64,000 nucleotides of DNA from Pseudomonas fluorescens (GCF_018614775.1 NZ_JAGGOF010000019.1:62001-126000); one strand, 5' to 3'; shown: positions 9,127 through 18,449, counted from the stretch's first letter. Translations and numbers: made by a program. Notes: generated from the letters alone by a model not told the origin.

Positions 9127-11030
9127 CTGCCCAAACCCCAGCCAAGCCGATGTTGTCTTCGGCCGAACAACGCACCGCCGCGCGGCAGCTGACCCTGGCG
9201 ATGCTCGCGCTCGGCCTTCTGGCGTTGGGCCTGGTGTGGCGCGGTTGGCTGCCGGAGCAGATGGGTGTCAGCCAATTGCTACTGGGTTTTGCCTCGCTGC
9301 TGGTGGCGGTACCGGTGATGCGTTCGGCCTGGTACAGCCTGCGCTATCCAAGTCTGCACGGGATCACCGACCAGCTGATCGCTCTGGCGATGCTTGGCGC
9401 CTGGGCCACCGGCGATCTGCTGACGGCGGCGTTGCTGCCAATCATCATGATCTTCGGTCATGTACTGGAAGAGCGCAGCGTCATCGGCTCCCAGGAGGCG
9501 ATCCATGCCCTGGGCCAACTGACCCGCAGCCAGGGCCGAAAAGTGCTGGCCGACGGTTCGATTGTTGACGTCGACAACGGTACGTTGCGACCCGGTGACA
9601 TTGTGGAAGTACGCGCCGGTGATCGGGTGCCGGCGGATGGCCGCGTGCTGTCCGGCCAGGCCAGCCTCGATACCGCGCCCATCACCGGCGAATCAGTCCC
9701 ACTGGAGGCCACGGTCGGTACCGAAGTCTTCGGTGGCGCGATCAATCTGGATGGCCTGCTGCGCCTCGAAGTGACCCGCACTGGCGACGAGTCAACCCTG
9801 GGCAAGGTCATCGCCCTGATGCAGAACGCCGAGCGCTCGAAGCCACCAATTACCCGCTTGCTGGAACGCTACGCTGGCAGCTACCTGGTGCTGGTGTTGT
9901 TGCTGGCGGCGGTGACCTGGTTCGTGACCAACGACGCCCAGGCAATGCTGGCGGTGCTGGTGGCCGCGTGCCCTTGCGCGTTGGTACTGTCGGCACCCGC
10001 GACCGCCATTGCCGGCATTGCCGTGGCGGCGCGTCATGGAATCCTGATTCGCAGTTCGGCTTTCCTGGAAGAGCTGGCCGACCTGACGTCGCTGGTGGTC
10101 GACAAGACCGGTACCCTGACCTATGGCGCCCTGCGTCTGCAATCCATCGAAAGTGCCCATGACGACCACGTAACCTGGGTACTGCCATTGGCTGCCAGCC
10201 TGGGTTCAGCCAGCAGCCATCCGGTCAGCCGCGCGTTGGCCGGTTTGGTGGAACCAGAAAACTGCCTGCCGCTGACGGAGATCCATGAGCGCCAGGGGCT
10301 CGGTGTGGTCGCGATGACTGGGCACGGCGAAGCGGCGCTTGGCCGGCCGGAGCTGTTCGCGCAGTTGGGTATTGTGACGTCAGTGATTCCTGACCACGAT
10401 GGCCCGATCGCCGGATTGGCGTTGGATGGACAGTTTCTCGCCTGGCTGCTGCTGGCCGATAGCGTCAAGCCGGAAGCACGAGCGGCCATGGCTGAGTTGC
10501 GCGAGCTTGGGCTGGGTCGTCAGCTATTGCTGACGGGCGACCGGCAAAGCGTGGCCAACACCTTGGCGCAGGATGTCGGCATCCGCGACGTACAAGCCCA
10601 GGCCCTGCCGGAAGATAAGCTCAACCGCGTCATGGCCGAAATCGACCATGGCTTCCGCCCCATGGTGGTGGGGGACGGCATCAACGATTCCCTGGCGCTC
10701 AAGGCCGGCGTAGTGGGGGTGGCGATGGGGGCGGGTGGCGCGGACATCGCCCTGGCATCGTCGGACATCGTGTTGATCGGCAGTGATCTGCGCCGCCTTG
10801 GCACCTGCGTACGGCTCGGTCGCCAATGCCGGCGCACGCTGCAGGTCAATGTGATCATCGGCCTGGGCTGGACGCTGGCAATCGTTGCCTTTGCCGCGTT
10901 TGGGTGGCTTGGCGCGGCGGGAGCGATGGTCGCTGCGTTGTTGCACAACCTCAGCACCTTGCTGGTGTTAGGCAACGCCGGGCGCTTACTGCGGTTCCAG
11001 GAGCCGTTGCTGAAAATTCAGGAAGACTGA
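9123..11030 (+). CDS. hmtA: P1B-type metal-transporting ATPase, HmtA-like
   Basis: A 635-residue P-type ATPase. Motifs in order: TGES actuator motif near residue 188, the metal-binding CPC at residues 283-285 in the membrane, the phosphorylated aspartate D327 in DKTGT, the SHPVS variant of the nucleotide-site HP motif, and the hinge GDGIND. The N-terminus goes straight into membrane helices with no CxxC heavy-metal domain. Gene order (three SPFH genes then a P1B ATPase) and a candidate Zur box upstream match the P. aeruginosa HmtA zinc/copper importer better than a CadA/ZntA exporter. Direction of transport is inferred from this context and not from the motifs. The symbol is by analogy. Confidence 0.75.
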   Translation: MTAQTPAKPMLSSAEQRTAARQLTLAMLALGLLALGLVWRGWLPEQMGVSQLLLGFASLLVAVPVMRSAWYSLRYPSLHGITDQLIALAMLGAWATGDLLTAALLPIIMIFGHVLEERSVIGSQEAIHALGQLTRSQGRKVLADGSIVDVDNGTLRPGDIVEVRAGDRVPADGRVLSGQASLDTAPITGESVPLEATVGTEVFGGAINLDGLLRLEVTRTGDESTLGKVIALMQNAERSKPPITRLLERYAGSYLVLVLLLAAVTWFVTNDAQAMLAVLVAACPCALVLSAPATAIAGIAVAARHGILIRSSAFLEELADLTSLVVDKTGTLTYGALRLQSIESAHDDHVTWVLPLAASLGSASSHPVSRALAGLVEPENCLPLTEIHERQGLGVVAMTGHGEAALGRPELFAQLGIVTSVIPDHDGPIAGLALDGQFLAWLLLADSVKPEARAAMAELRELGLGRQLLLTGDRQSVANTLAQDVGIRDVQAQALPEDKLNRVMAEIDHGFRPMVVGDGINDSLALKAGVVGVAMGAGGADIALASSDIVLIGSDLRRLGTCVRLGRQCRRTLQVNVIIGLGWTLAIVAFAAFGWLGAAGAMVAALLHNLSTLLVLGNAGRLLRFQEPLLKIQED

Positions 11031-11136
11031 CTTTAGCGAACTGTGAGGCGCCCTGGCAGTCTGCTATTGAAGAGGGCGCACCACCGCCGGCAGTACCCGT
11101 CTCAGGAATTGAGTTTGGGGCAGCGATAGAGAAAGG

Positions 11137-11145
11137 CTATAAATT
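11137..11145 (+). promoter_or_regulatory. Candidate -10 element of the cfa promoter (sigma-S type)
   Basis: CTATAAATT resembles the extended -10 of RpoS promoters (CTATACT). It lies about 70 bp before the cfa ATG, in the 185-bp gap after the ATPase gene. cfa genes of E. coli and P. putida are known to be RpoS-dependent. No good -35 is visible, as is usual for this class. Confidence 0.35.
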
Positions 11146-11215
11146 CGATAGCCGGCTATTTTTCTACCATGGTCTACCCTCAGTTCAGATGTTCTGAAAT
11201 CAGGGGGGATATCTT

Positions 11216-12403
11216 ATGCTCGCGCAGCTTCCACCAGCCCTACAGAATCTTCATCTGCCGCTTCGGCTGCGGCTCTGGGACGGCCATGAATTCACGCTGG
11301 GCGCCGATCCCAGCGTGACGATCGTGGTCAAGGACCCACAAATGGTCGGGCAGTTAACCCATCCCAGCCTGGACGCGCTGGGAGCGGCGTTCGTCGAAGG
11401 CAAACTAGAACTCGAGGGTTCGATTCACGAGGTCATTCGCGTCTGCGATGAATGGAGCCAGGCGCTGGTGGAGGAAGACTCCGGTGACCAGCCGGTGCGT
11501 TTGGCCCACGACAAGGAGACCGACGCCAAGGCAATTTCCTATCACTACGACCTTTCCAACGCGTTCTATCAGCTGTGGCTCGACAGCGACATGGCCTATT
11601 CCTGCGCCTATTTCGAGACGGGCAGTGAAACCCTCGAACAGGCCCAGCAAGCCAAATTCCGCCATTTATGCCGCAAGCTGCGCCTGCAACCAGGCGACTA
11701 CCTGCTGGATGTAGGCTGTGGATGGGGTGGCTTGGCGCGTTACGCAGCGCGGGAATTTGGCGCCAGGGTCTTCGGCATTACCTTGAGCCAGGCGCAGTTG
11801 GACCTGGCCCGGGAGCGGGTCAGGGCGGAGGGCTTGGAGGGTCAGGTGGAACTGCGGTTGCTGGACTACCGGGATCTGCCTCAGGACGGACGCTTCGATA
11901 AAGTGGTCAGCGTGGGCATGTTCGAGCACGTCGGCCACGCCAATCTCGAGCAATACTGCAAGACCCTGTTTGGCGCGGTGCGCGAGGGCGGGCTGGTGAT
12001 GAACCACGGTATCACCGCCAAGCACACCGACGGTCGTCCGGTGGGTCGCGGTGCCGGTGAGTTCATCGAGAAGTACGTATTTCCCAACGGTGAGCTGCCG
12101 CACTTGTCGATGATCGCCGCGCATATCAGTGAAGCGGGGCTGGAAATCGTCGACGTCGAAAGCCTGCGCCTGCACTACGCACGCACCCTCGATCACTGGA
12201 GCGAGCGGCTGGAGGACAACCTGGCGACGGCGGCGAAGGAAGTACCGGAGCAGGCATTGCGGATCTGGCGCCTGTACCTGGCCGGCTGCGCCTACGCATT
12301 CGCCAAGGGCTGGATCAACCTGCACCAGATCCTGGCGGTAAAAGCCCACGCCGACGGTGGCCACGATTTGCCTTGGACCCGTGACGATCTCTATACCCCT
12401 TAA
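11216..12403 (+). CDS. cfa: Cyclopropane-fatty-acyl-phospholipid synthase
   Basis: A 395-residue enzyme that transfers a methylene group from SAM to the double bond of unsaturated acyl chains in membrane phospholipids, a stationary-phase and acid-stress adaptation. The SAM motif [10 protein letters not shown] is at residues 163-172, followed by the family segment [10 protein letters not shown] and [12 protein letters not shown]. Later [16 protein letters not shown] and the C-terminal [12 protein letters not shown] are typical of Cfa. Preceded by a strong GGGGGGA ribosome site. Its stop codon shares four bases with that of the convergent cardiolipin synthase, another phospholipid-remodelling gene. 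Confidence 0.93.
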   Translation: MLAQLPPALQNLHLPLRLRLWDGHEFTLGADPSVTIVVKDPQMVGQLTHPSLDALGAAFVEGKLELEGSIHEVIRVCDEWSQALVEEDSGDQPVRLAHDKETDAKAISYHYDLSNAFYQLWLDSDMAYSCAYFETGSETLEQAQQAKFRHLCRKLRLQPGDYLLDVGCGWGGLARYAAREFGARVFGITLSQAQLDLARERVRAEGLEGQVELRLLDYRDLPQDGRFDKVVSVGMFEHVGHANLEQYCKTLFGAVREGGLVMNHGITAKHTDGRPVGRGAGEFIEKYVFPNGELPHLSMIAAHISEAGLEIVDVESLRLHYARTLDHWSERLEDNLATAAKEVPEQALRIWRLYLAGCAYAFAKGWINLHQILAVKAHADGGHDLPWTRDDLYTP

Positions 12404-13839
12404 AGGATCGGGGAAATAAGCCGGGCGATCCGCATGCCGACCTTCTGAACGCGGTGAGTCTCCCGGCTTTCCTGTTTGTCGATTTCCTGGGCTTGGGCGA
12501 AGTCTTGTTCAAGCATCTGCTCGACCTCGGTGGCGAACGGAATGTCGACGGTCAGCAGCATCACTTCGAAATTCAGCCGGAACGAACGGTTGTCCAGGTT
12601 CGCACTGCCAATGGCGCTGATCTCCCGGTCGATCAACACCACTTTCTGATGAAGGAAGCCCGGTTCGTAACGGAACACCCTTACCCCGGCGCGCACCGCT
12701 TCGAACGCGTACAGGCTGGACGCGGCGTAGACCACCTTGTGATCCGGCCGTGACGGCAGCAGGATGCGCACGTCCACTCCACGCAACACGGCCAGGCGTA
12801 ACGCCGCGAACACCGCTTCGTCAGGAATGAAGTAGGGCGTGGTGATCCATACTCGCTCGCTGGCCGCGTGGATGGCCTCGACGAAAAACAGCGAACAGGT
12901 TTCATAGGCGTCGGCCGGACCGCTGGCAAGCAGTTGGCAAAGCACGCCGCCGTCCGGGTAAGTGTCGGGCAGGATCAGCGGCGGCAATGAGCGGGCGGCC
13001 CAGAACCAGTCCTCGGCAAACGACTCTTGCATGCTCGCCACCACCGGGCCGCGGACTTCGACATGGGTGTCGCGCCATGGCGCCAGCGGCGGCATTTCGC
13101 CCATGTACTCGTCGCCGACGTTGTGCCCGCCGACGAACCCGAGCACGCCGTCCACCGCCACAATCTTGCGATGGTTGCGAAAGTTGACCTGGAAACGGTT
13201 GAGCCAGCCACTGCGGGTGGCGAACGCTTTTACGTGGACTCCACCGTCGCGCAACGCCTGGACATATTGGTGGGGCAGGGAGTGGCTGCCAATGCGGTCG
13301 TAGAGCAAATACACCGCCACGCCTTCGGCGGCCTTCTTCAAGAGCAGCGCGTGCAAGCGTTGGCCGAGGCGATCGTCATGGATGATGAAAAACTGAATCA
13401 GCACGGCCTCGCGCGCGCTATCGATGGCGTGGAAAATCGCCTCGAACGTGGCATGGCCATTAACGAGCAAACGCACTTGGTTATTTGCCAGGCACGGCGC
13501 GCGGCCTAGTTTGGGCATGGCCCGCAACGAGGCATAGGCCTGTGAAGCGCGGGCAGCGAGGGCTTCTTCGACCCACGGCCGCCAGTTCAGCTCGGAGATC
13601 GCCTTGCGCATCTCCTCATTGGCTTGGCGACGCGCCTTGATGTAGCCATCGAAGGTGCTGCGCCCAAAAACCAGATAGGGAATCAATGTCAGGTAAGGGA
13701 TGAACACCAGCGACAGGGCCCAGGCGATCGAGCCTTGGGCGGTTCGCACCGTCAGCACCGCATGGACAGCGGCGATGGAGCCGAGGGTGTGCAGCAGCGC
13801 GATCAGGTAACCGAAAATATGCGGGCCGAAAAAATCCAT
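12400..13839 (-). CDS. cls: Cardiolipin synthase (phospholipase D family)
   Basis: A 479-residue membrane enzyme that condenses two phosphatidylglycerols into cardiolipin. Two N-terminal membrane helices (residues 3-60, including [24 protein letters not shown]) precede two HKD phospholipase-D motifs: HRKIVAVD with H223 and HQKVVLID with H397, each followed by the expected glycine/asparagine stretch. I start at 13839 ([10 protein letters not shown]), which begins the conserved family N-terminus; an in-frame ATG at 13866 would add nine unconserved residues. It converges on cfa with a 4-bp overlap of stop codons, so the two lipid genes may influence each other by transcription collision. Confidence 0.92.
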   Translation of the reverse strand: MDFFGPHIFGYLIALLHTLGSIAAVHAVLTVRTAQGSIAWALSLVFIPYLTLIPYLVFGRSTFDGYIKARRQANEEMRKAISELNWRPWVEEALAARASQAYASLRAMPKLGRAPCLANNQVRLLVNGHATFEAIFHAIDSAREAVLIQFFIIHDDRLGQRLHALLLKKAAEGVAVYLLYDRIGSHSLPHQYVQALRDGGVHVKAFATRSGWLNRFQVNFRNHRKIVAVDGVLGFVGGHNVGDEYMGEMPPLAPWRDTHVEVRGPVVASMQESFAEDWFWAARSLPPLILPDTYPDGGVLCQLLASGPADAYETCSLFFVEAIHAASERVWITTPYFIPDEAVFAALRLAVLRGVDVRILLPSRPDHKVVYAASSLYAFEAVRAGVRVFRYEPGFLHQKVVLIDREISAIGSANLDNRSFRLNFEVMLLTVDIPFATEVEQMLEQDFAQAQEIDKQESRETHRVQKVGMRIARLISPIL

Positions 13840-13980
13840 GGGGGCAGCCTTGCTCCTGAGTTTCATTGCCTAACAGACCATGTTCCAGGGCGAATGTCGC
13901 TATTTAATTCACCGCTGTGGGCCTGAACCGAAACCCGTGGGTGGCGTCTAACGGCCACTTGTCCTCTGGAGTATTTTGCA

Positions 13981-14502
13981 ATGAAAGTTCGTCTGCTGGG
14001 TTTGGCCTTGGCAATGGGTTTGTCGATTCCTCTGGCGGCTCAGGCGCAGATGCTTCAGCCGGGGCTGTGGGAGTTGACCACCAGCAACATGAAAGTCGAT
14101 AACCAGAATCTGCCGGACCTGCAATTGCTCCTCGGCCAGGTGCAAAGCCAGATGACGCCGGAGCAACGGGCAATGCTGGAAAAGCAGGGCATCACCATGG
14201 GGGGTAAAGGCATTCGTGTCTGCCTGACACCCGCGCAGGTGCAAACCAACGATATTCCGTTGCAAGACCCGCAATCGGGTTGCAAGCAGCAGATCACCGA
14301 TCGTACCGGTAATCAGTGGAAGTTCCGCTTCAGTTGCCCGAAGGCCCAGGGTAATGGTGTCGCGACGTTCCAGAGCGATCGGGAATTCACCACCAAGGTG
14401 AACGGCACGTTCAATGCCACCGGTATCCAGCAGAACGGCAGCCTCGACACCCGTGCTGTCTGGTTGGGACAGGATTGCGGGACGGTCAAGCCAAGGGCCT
14501 GA
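13981..14502 (+). CDS. Exported DUF3617 domain protein
   Basis: A 173-residue protein with a classic signal peptide (residues 1-22, cleaved near AQAQ). The mature part matches DUF3617 periplasmic proteins: an early PGLWELTTSN segment and paired cysteines (VCLTP, GCKQQ, SCPKA, DCGTV) likely to form disulfides. No activity is known to me for this family. It is preceded by CTGGAG and stands alone between cls and the convergent metal-binding protein gene. A GC-rich palindrome (CACGGCGGCCGCCGTG) lies just after the stop, without a T-tract. Confidence 0.8.
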   Translation: MKVRLLGLALAMGLSIPLAAQAQMLQPGLWELTTSNMKVDNQNLPDLQLLLGQVQSQMTPEQRAMLEKQGITMGGKGIRVCLTPAQVQTNDIPLQDPQSGCKQQITDRTGNQWKFRFSCPKAQGNGVATFQSDREFTTKVNGTFNATGIQQNGSLDTRAVWLGQDCGTVKPRA

Positions 14503-14572
14503 CCTTCTTCACGGCGGCCGCCGTGGTGAGGGGCTTGCTGGCGCTGAATTGCGCGGCAGCCCGTCAGCCCGA

Positions 14573-15448
14573 TCACGGCTTACTTAAAGCGTCAAACAGT
14601 GTGTTGAGGTTGTATTCAAACAGGCCAGTGAACGTGCTGGCCGGTCCGCTGGCGGCGAGTGCATCGGAGTACAACGTACCGCCGATGTGCGCGCCGCTCT
14701 CGTCAGCGATCTGCTTGAGCAGGCGCGCATCCTTGATGTTTTCCATAAACACCGCTTTGACTTTCGCCTGACGGATCTGGGTAATCAGCGCCGCGACTTC
14801 GGCCGCCGAAGGTTCACGCTCGGTAGAGAGACCCTGGGGTGCCATGAAGTCGATGCCGTAGGCCTGGCCCAGGTAACCGAAGGCATCGTGGGATGTCACG
14901 ATCTTGCGATTGCCCGCTGGCAATGCGCCGAGCTTGGCCTTGGCTTCGGCGAGCAACGCATAGATCTTCTTCAGGTAGGCCTGGCTGTTGCGTTCGTAGT
15001 CAGCTTTGTTGGCCGGGTCCGCGGCTTCCAGCGCCTTGGTGATATTACTGACATACAACTCGGCATTCGCCAGGTTGTGCCAGGCATGTGGGTCAGGGAC
15101 GGTCTCACCGTCCTCATCCAATGAGCGTGGAATCACGCCGTGACTGGCACTGATCACCGGCGCGGTGGTTTCGGTGCTGGTGACCAGGCGATCCAGCCAC
15201 GGCTCGAAACCCAAACCATTCTTGATGATCAGTTTCGCCCGGAGCAGCGCCTTGGCATCGTCCGGCGTGGGTTCGTAGGTGTGCGCATCGGCGTCCGGCC
15301 CGACCATGTTGGTGACCTGGACGTGGTCACCGCCGACTTGTTGAGTCATGTCGGCGAGGATACTGAAGCTGGTCACCACCTGGAGTTTCTCGGTGGCGGA
15401 TAAAGACATGGACAGCATCAGGCTGAACAGCACGAGTAGAACGCGCAT
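14573..15448 (-). CDS. Zinc/manganese ABC transporter, periplasmic binding protein (ZnuA-like)
   Basis: A 291-residue cluster A-I metal-binding protein. A signal peptide (residues 1-18) is followed by the ligand set expected for this family: H56 in DAHTYEP, H121 in DPHAWHN, H187 in TSHDAF and D262 in LYSDAL. The long histidine-rich loop of ZnuA is absent, as in the MntC/AztC/TroA types. I start at 15448 behind GAGGTG; upstream in-frame starts would run into the permease gene. It is the last gene of the folE2-ATPase-permease-binding protein operon, so it supplies periplasmic metal, most probably zinc given folE2. Confidence 0.85.
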   Translation of the reverse strand: MRVLLVLFSLMLSMSLSATEKLQVVTSFSILADMTQQVGGDHVQVTNMVGPDADAHTYEPTPDDAKALLRAKLIIKNGLGFEPWLDRLVTSTETTAPVISASHGVIPRSLDEDGETVPDPHAWHNLANAELYVSNITKALEAADPANKADYERNSQAYLKKIYALLAEAKAKLGALPAGNRKIVTSHDAFGYLGQAYGIDFMAPQGLSTEREPSAAEVAALITQIRQAKVKAVFMENIKDARLLKQIADESGAHIGGTLYSDALAASGPASTFTGLFEYNLNTLFDALSKP

Positions 15449-15459
15449 CAGGAAACACC

Positions 15460-16326
15460 TCATTGGGATGTGAGCAAAGGCGGACGGCGCAGCAGGCCGT
15501 GCACCGGACCGAATACCACAGAGAGCAAATACAACATGCCCGCCACCAGCACGATGGACGGACCGCTGGGCAGTGAGAAATAGAACGACAACAGCAGGCC
15601 AAGCCACACCGAGAGGCAGCCGAGCGAGGCGGCGACCATCATCAGCATCGGCAGGCGGCGGCTCCAGAAGCGCGAGGCGGCCGCCGGCAGCATCATCAGG
15701 CCGACCACCATCAATGCGCCGATGGCCTGGAATCCGATCACCAGGTTCAACACCACCAGCGTCAGGAACACGCCATGGGCCAGCGGGCCGAGACGGCTGA
15801 CGGTTTGCAGGAACAGCGGATCCAGGGTGTCGAGCAATAACGGCCGATAGATCAGCGCCATCGCGATAAGGCTGATCCCGGAAACCCAGAGCATGCCGGT
15901 CAGGGTCGGGCCATCTACCGCCAGCGCGGAGCCGAACAGCAGGTGGAGCAGGTCCAGACGCTTGCCGGCGATGCCTAGAATCAACACGCCTGCCGCCAGG
16001 GAAATCGGATAAATCGCTGCAAGGCTGGCGTCTTCCCGCAGCCCAGTACGACGGGTGATCCAGGCGGCGAGGCCCGCCATGCTCAATCCCGCGCCCAGGC
16101 CACCGATCGTCAGCGCGGGCAAGCTCAGTCCAGCCAACCAGAAACCCAAGGCAGCGCCGGGCAGGATGCCGTGGGCCACGGCGTCACCGATCAGGCTCAT
16201 GCGGCGAAGGATCAGGAACACGCCCAACGGCGCCGTGCTACACGCCAGCACCAAGCCGCCGAGCAATGCCCGGCGCATGAAGACGAACTCCTGGAACGGT
16301 TGCCAGAGATGGGCGGCGGCGAGCAT
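15460..16326 (-). CDS. Zinc/manganese ABC transporter, membrane permease (ZnuB/AztB-like)
   Basis: A 288-residue integral membrane protein of the ABC-3 family, with about eight hydrophobic helices and the hallmark segment APLGVFLILRRMSLIGDAVAHGILPGAALG cut here to its core RRMSLIGDAVAH. Start taken at the ATG at 16326, which overlaps the upstream ATPase stop (TGATG); a TTG 18 bp upstream is the alternative. It passes metal delivered by the binding protein 11 bp downstream in the operon, powered by the ATPase encoded just upstream. Confidence 0.88.
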   Translation of the reverse strand: MLAAAHLWQPFQEFVFMRRALLGGLVLACSTAPLGVFLILRRMSLIGDAVAHGILPGAALGFWLAGLSLPALTIGGLGAGLSMAGLAAWITRRTGLREDASLAAIYPISLAAGVLILGIAGKRLDLLHLLFGSALAVDGPTLTGMLWVSGISLIAMALIYRPLLLDTLDPLFLQTVSRLGPLAHGVFLTLVVLNLVIGFQAIGALMVVGLMMLPAAASRFWSRRLPMLMMVAASLGCLSVWLGLLLSFYFSLPSGPSIVLVAGMLYLLSVVFGPVHGLLRRPPLLTSQ

Positions 16327-16994
16327 CAGGCCACCCACGCGCAAGGTTGTTGGGCAATCAGCTCGACACTCCGACCCAGCACGCAGCCGGCGCTTTTGAT
16401 CAGCAGCGTCTGCGGAATATGTTGGCGAACGGCCGCCAGGTCATGACACACCACCACCACGGTTCTACCTTCGGCATGCCAGTCATGGATGTGTTTCCAC
16501 AGCAACAACTGGCCCTGTTCATCGAGGGCCGCATGGGGCTCGTCTAACAAGAGCAAGGGTGCTTCGGCCAAGCTCAAACGGGCGAGCAGGGCGCGTTGCA
16601 ATTCGCCGCCGGACAATGCCATGAGTGGACGCTGCTCAAGGCCAGTCAGCGCCCAGTCCTCCAAGGCATCGTGCAACAGTCGCTTGCGCAGGAGCGGCGT
16701 ATGCCGATTCCCCCAGGCCCCAGCCGCCACCAACTCTTGCAGACTAATGGGGAATTGCCGGTCCAGATGCTGCTGCTGCGGCAGGAACGAGACGCCGCCA
16801 TGTCGTGGAACATCCAGCAGGACTTCTCCAGACAGCGGTTTTTGCAGTCCGGCGATCACCTTCAGCAAACTGCTTTTTCCCGAGCCATTGGCTCCGATGA
16901 TGGCCGTCAGGCTGCCCGTCGGTCGCTCCATATCCAGCGGTGGAGTGAGGGACTGGCCGGGAGCGCCCCAACATAAGTTCTGGCAACGAATCAT
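16326..16994 (-). CDS. Zinc/manganese ABC transporter, ATPase (ZnuC/AztA-like)
   Basis: A 222-residue ABC ATPase. Walker A is GANGSGKS at residues 34-41, a Q-loop follows (FLPQQQHLDRQFP), then the signature LSGGELQRALLARL and Walker B LLLLDEP with the catalytic glutamate, and the switch histidine in VVVVCHDLAAV. The ATG overlaps the folE2 stop (ATGA), showing tight coupling of the transporter to the zinc-independent folate enzyme. Confidence 0.9.
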   Translation of the reverse strand: MIRCQNLCWGAPGQSLTPPLDMERPTGSLTAIIGANGSGKSSLLKVIAGLQKPLSGEVLLDVPRHGGVSFLPQQQHLDRQFPISLQELVAAGAWGNRHTPLLRKRLLHDALEDWALTGLEQRPLMALSGGELQRALLARLSLAEAPLLLLDEPHAALDEQGQLLLWKHIHDWHAEGRTVVVVCHDLAAVRQHIPQTLLIKSAGCVLGRSVELIAQQPCAWVA

Positions 16995-17887
16995 GAGGCC
17001 TCCCTGGTCCAGCGGCTCAGGGCTACAGCATCGTGGGCATGCAGGCTTTCGGCGTGAACGACGCGAACCTGTCCGGCAACGATCCCGGGTGATCGGCTCA
17101 AGGCAGCGCTCAATCGTCGAGCGGCGTCTTCGCAGAACATCAGGTTCTGGCCATTGGCGAGTGCGAAGGCCTGTTCATCGGCGCGTTTGACTGCGGTTTG
17201 CACGGCGGTACCGAGCGCTGCCTCGGCTTCGTCGATGAACGATTGCAACGGCAAGTCGCTGCAGTCAGCGTGCAACCGCAGTATCAAGGTGGCTGTGCTG
17301 CGTTGGCTATGCGGGGTGGCAACGATGCCATTCGACGAACCTAGCCAGGCGAGGATCTCGGTGTGTTCAATTTTTTTGTTGGCGAAGTCGTCCACGAATT
17401 GCTGTTGGATCAACTGCCGGGCGAGGGCTGCTGAACAAGGGCAAGTCGAGGAGTAAGGGATCTGAATATTCAGTTCCACGTGGAACATCGAGTTTTTCAA
17501 ATGGGCCTCAACGCTCAGCGGATAACGCTTCCAGCCGGCCAAAGGGCTGACCAGTGCCGGTCGTTTGAGCAGCAAGTGGGTTCGTATGCTGAGGGACGCG
17601 GCTCGCGACAGGCCTTCGTGGCTATCAAGAAATTGCTGCAGGAGCTTGCGCAACATCGCCGGAGACAGCGGCACTTCTTCGAGTATTTCCAATGCCAGAT
17701 ACAAACGCGACATGTGTATGCCCCGGGCTTCGCCGTCGTCGAGGCTGACACCTGCATCAATCATTGCGCTTAACCGCTGCCCGTCTATCAACACCGGCGT
17801 CGCGATGCCGCACATTCCCACCCAATCGAGGGGCAGGCGTTCGTGTGGAACCTGCGCAGCAATGTCTGGCAGCGTTAACGCATTCAT
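16991..17887 (-). CDS. folE2: GTP cyclohydrolase FolE2 (type IB)
   Basis: A 298-residue enzyme converting GTP to dihydroneopterin triphosphate, the first step of folate synthesis. It replaces the zinc-dependent FolE when zinc is scarce. The catalytic cysteine C149 lies in STCPCSA, and MFHVELN at about 134-140 is part of the family signature NSMFHVELN. First gene of an operon with a zinc/manganese ABC transporter, preceded by a candidate Zur box. A perfect parS palindrome is embedded at codons 135-140 (reverse strand), where the protein motif FHVEL happens to be compatible with it. Family assignment is firm; Zur control is inferred from the box and context. Confidence 0.93.
   Translation of the reverse strand: MNALTLPDIAAQVPHERLPLDWVGMCGIATPVLIDGQRLSAMIDAGVSLDDGEARGIHMSRLYLALEILEEVPLSPAMLRKLLQQFLDSHEGLSRAASLSIRTHLLLKRPALVSPLAGWKRYPLSVEAHLKNSMFHVELNIQIPYSSTCPCSAALARQLIQQQFVDDFANKKIEHTEILAWLGSSNGIVATPHSQRSTATLILRLHADCSDLPLQSFIDEAEAALGTAVQTAVKRADEQAFALANGQNLMFCEDAARRLSAALSRSPGIVAGQVRVVHAESLHAHDAVALSRWTREAS
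17472..17487. other. parS-like ParB binding site (2 of 3), inside folE2
   Basis: AGTTCCACGTGGAACA carries the full 14-bp palindrome GTTCCAC/GTGGAAC, with one deviation from the parS consensus at the outermost base. It lies within folE2, encoding the conserved FHVEL segment on the complementary strand. Confidence 0.75.
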
Positions 17888-17922
17888 GTTGGGGCTCCGT
17901 CATGGAAACAGAAGTAGATGTT

Positions 17923-17939
17923 ATATTGTTGCATAATAT
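17923..17939. promoter_or_regulatory. Candidate Zur box upstream of folE2
   Basis: A 17-bp near-palindrome ATATTGTTGCATAATAT (six of seven arm pairs) centred 44 bp before the folE2 start. It matches the Zur core GTTATANTATAAC only partly, but folE2 operons are classic Zur targets. Confidence 0.5.
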
Positions 17940-17984
17940 TTTTATAGAACGTGTTCATGAACGGAGTTTCACTTGGCTTTCATA

Positions 17985-18000
17985 GGTTCCACGTGAAACA
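17985..18000. other. parS-like ParB binding site (3 of 3)
   Basis: GGTTCCACGTGAAACA has one mismatch between its arms; the right half GTGAAACA is the canonical parS half-site. It abuts the stop codon of the small exported-protein gene, only 0.5 kb from the second site. Confidence 0.75.
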
Positions 18001-18393
18001 TCAGCGCATGGAGTTCTGGCAACCGTTGAGACGGCCGCAGACAAATGATCCAGTGCTGCCACCCGAGCTGGCGAATCGGTTGATCGTGGTCCAGCCCACC
18101 CGTTGGCTGTATCCAACCCAGCTCTCTCCATCGGATGCCACCCCTGTAAAGAACGTGAGCTGTCCATAGCGACTGCTCGTCTGCACCCAGAAACGCCGAC
18201 TCGCCGCTTCAAAGCCCCTCAGATAAACAGTACCTCCAGCGGTCATGACGCTGTACGCATTGCTTTGCCGATCCACGCAAGCCAGCAGATTGGCGCTTCG
18301 CGTGCACTCCGCCCTGAGCGGGCTTTGCGCTGAGGCGCTCAGCGTCCATAGCAGCAACGCACTCAAAGAGATGAGTCTCAGGTAATTGCGCAT
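18001..18393 (-). CDS. Small exported protein of unknown function, Zur-linked
   Basis: A 130-residue protein with a signal peptide (MRNYLRLISLSALLLWTLSASA). The mature part has four cysteines (AECTRS, LLACVDR, FVCGR, GCQN) that could form two disulfides, and no motif I recognise. I start at 18393, because longer in-frame starts would run back through the divergent GTPase gene. It shares a 123-bp divergent promoter region with zigA that holds a perfect Zur-type palindrome, so it is probably made under zinc starvation. Whether it binds metal is unknown; it has no histidine cluster. Confidence 0.65.
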   Translation of the reverse strand: MRNYLRLISLSALLLWTLSASAQSPLRAECTRSANLLACVDRQSNAYSVMTAGGTVYLRGFEAASRRFWVQTSSRYGQLTFFTGVASDGESWVGYSQRVGWTTINRFASSGGSTGSFVCGRLNGCQNSMR

Positions 18394-18434
18394 TGATCGG
18401 TCTCTAAAACACCAGAGGGCTGGCTTGTGAGTAT

Positions 18435-18449
18435 TGTTATACCATAACA
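18435..18449. promoter_or_regulatory. Zur box between the exported-protein gene and zigA
   Basis: TGTTATACCATAACA is a perfect palindrome with 6-bp arms and a 3-base centre. Its core GTTATACCATAAC differs from the recalled consensus GTTATANTATAAC at one position. It lies between two divergent genes, 42 bp from one start and 68 bp from the other, and can serve both. Confidence 0.8.

Noticed and set aside
9123..11030. CadA/ZntA-type zinc exporter
   Set aside because: There is no N-terminal CxxC metal-binding domain, and the operon partners and candidate Zur box match the HmtA importer locus instead.
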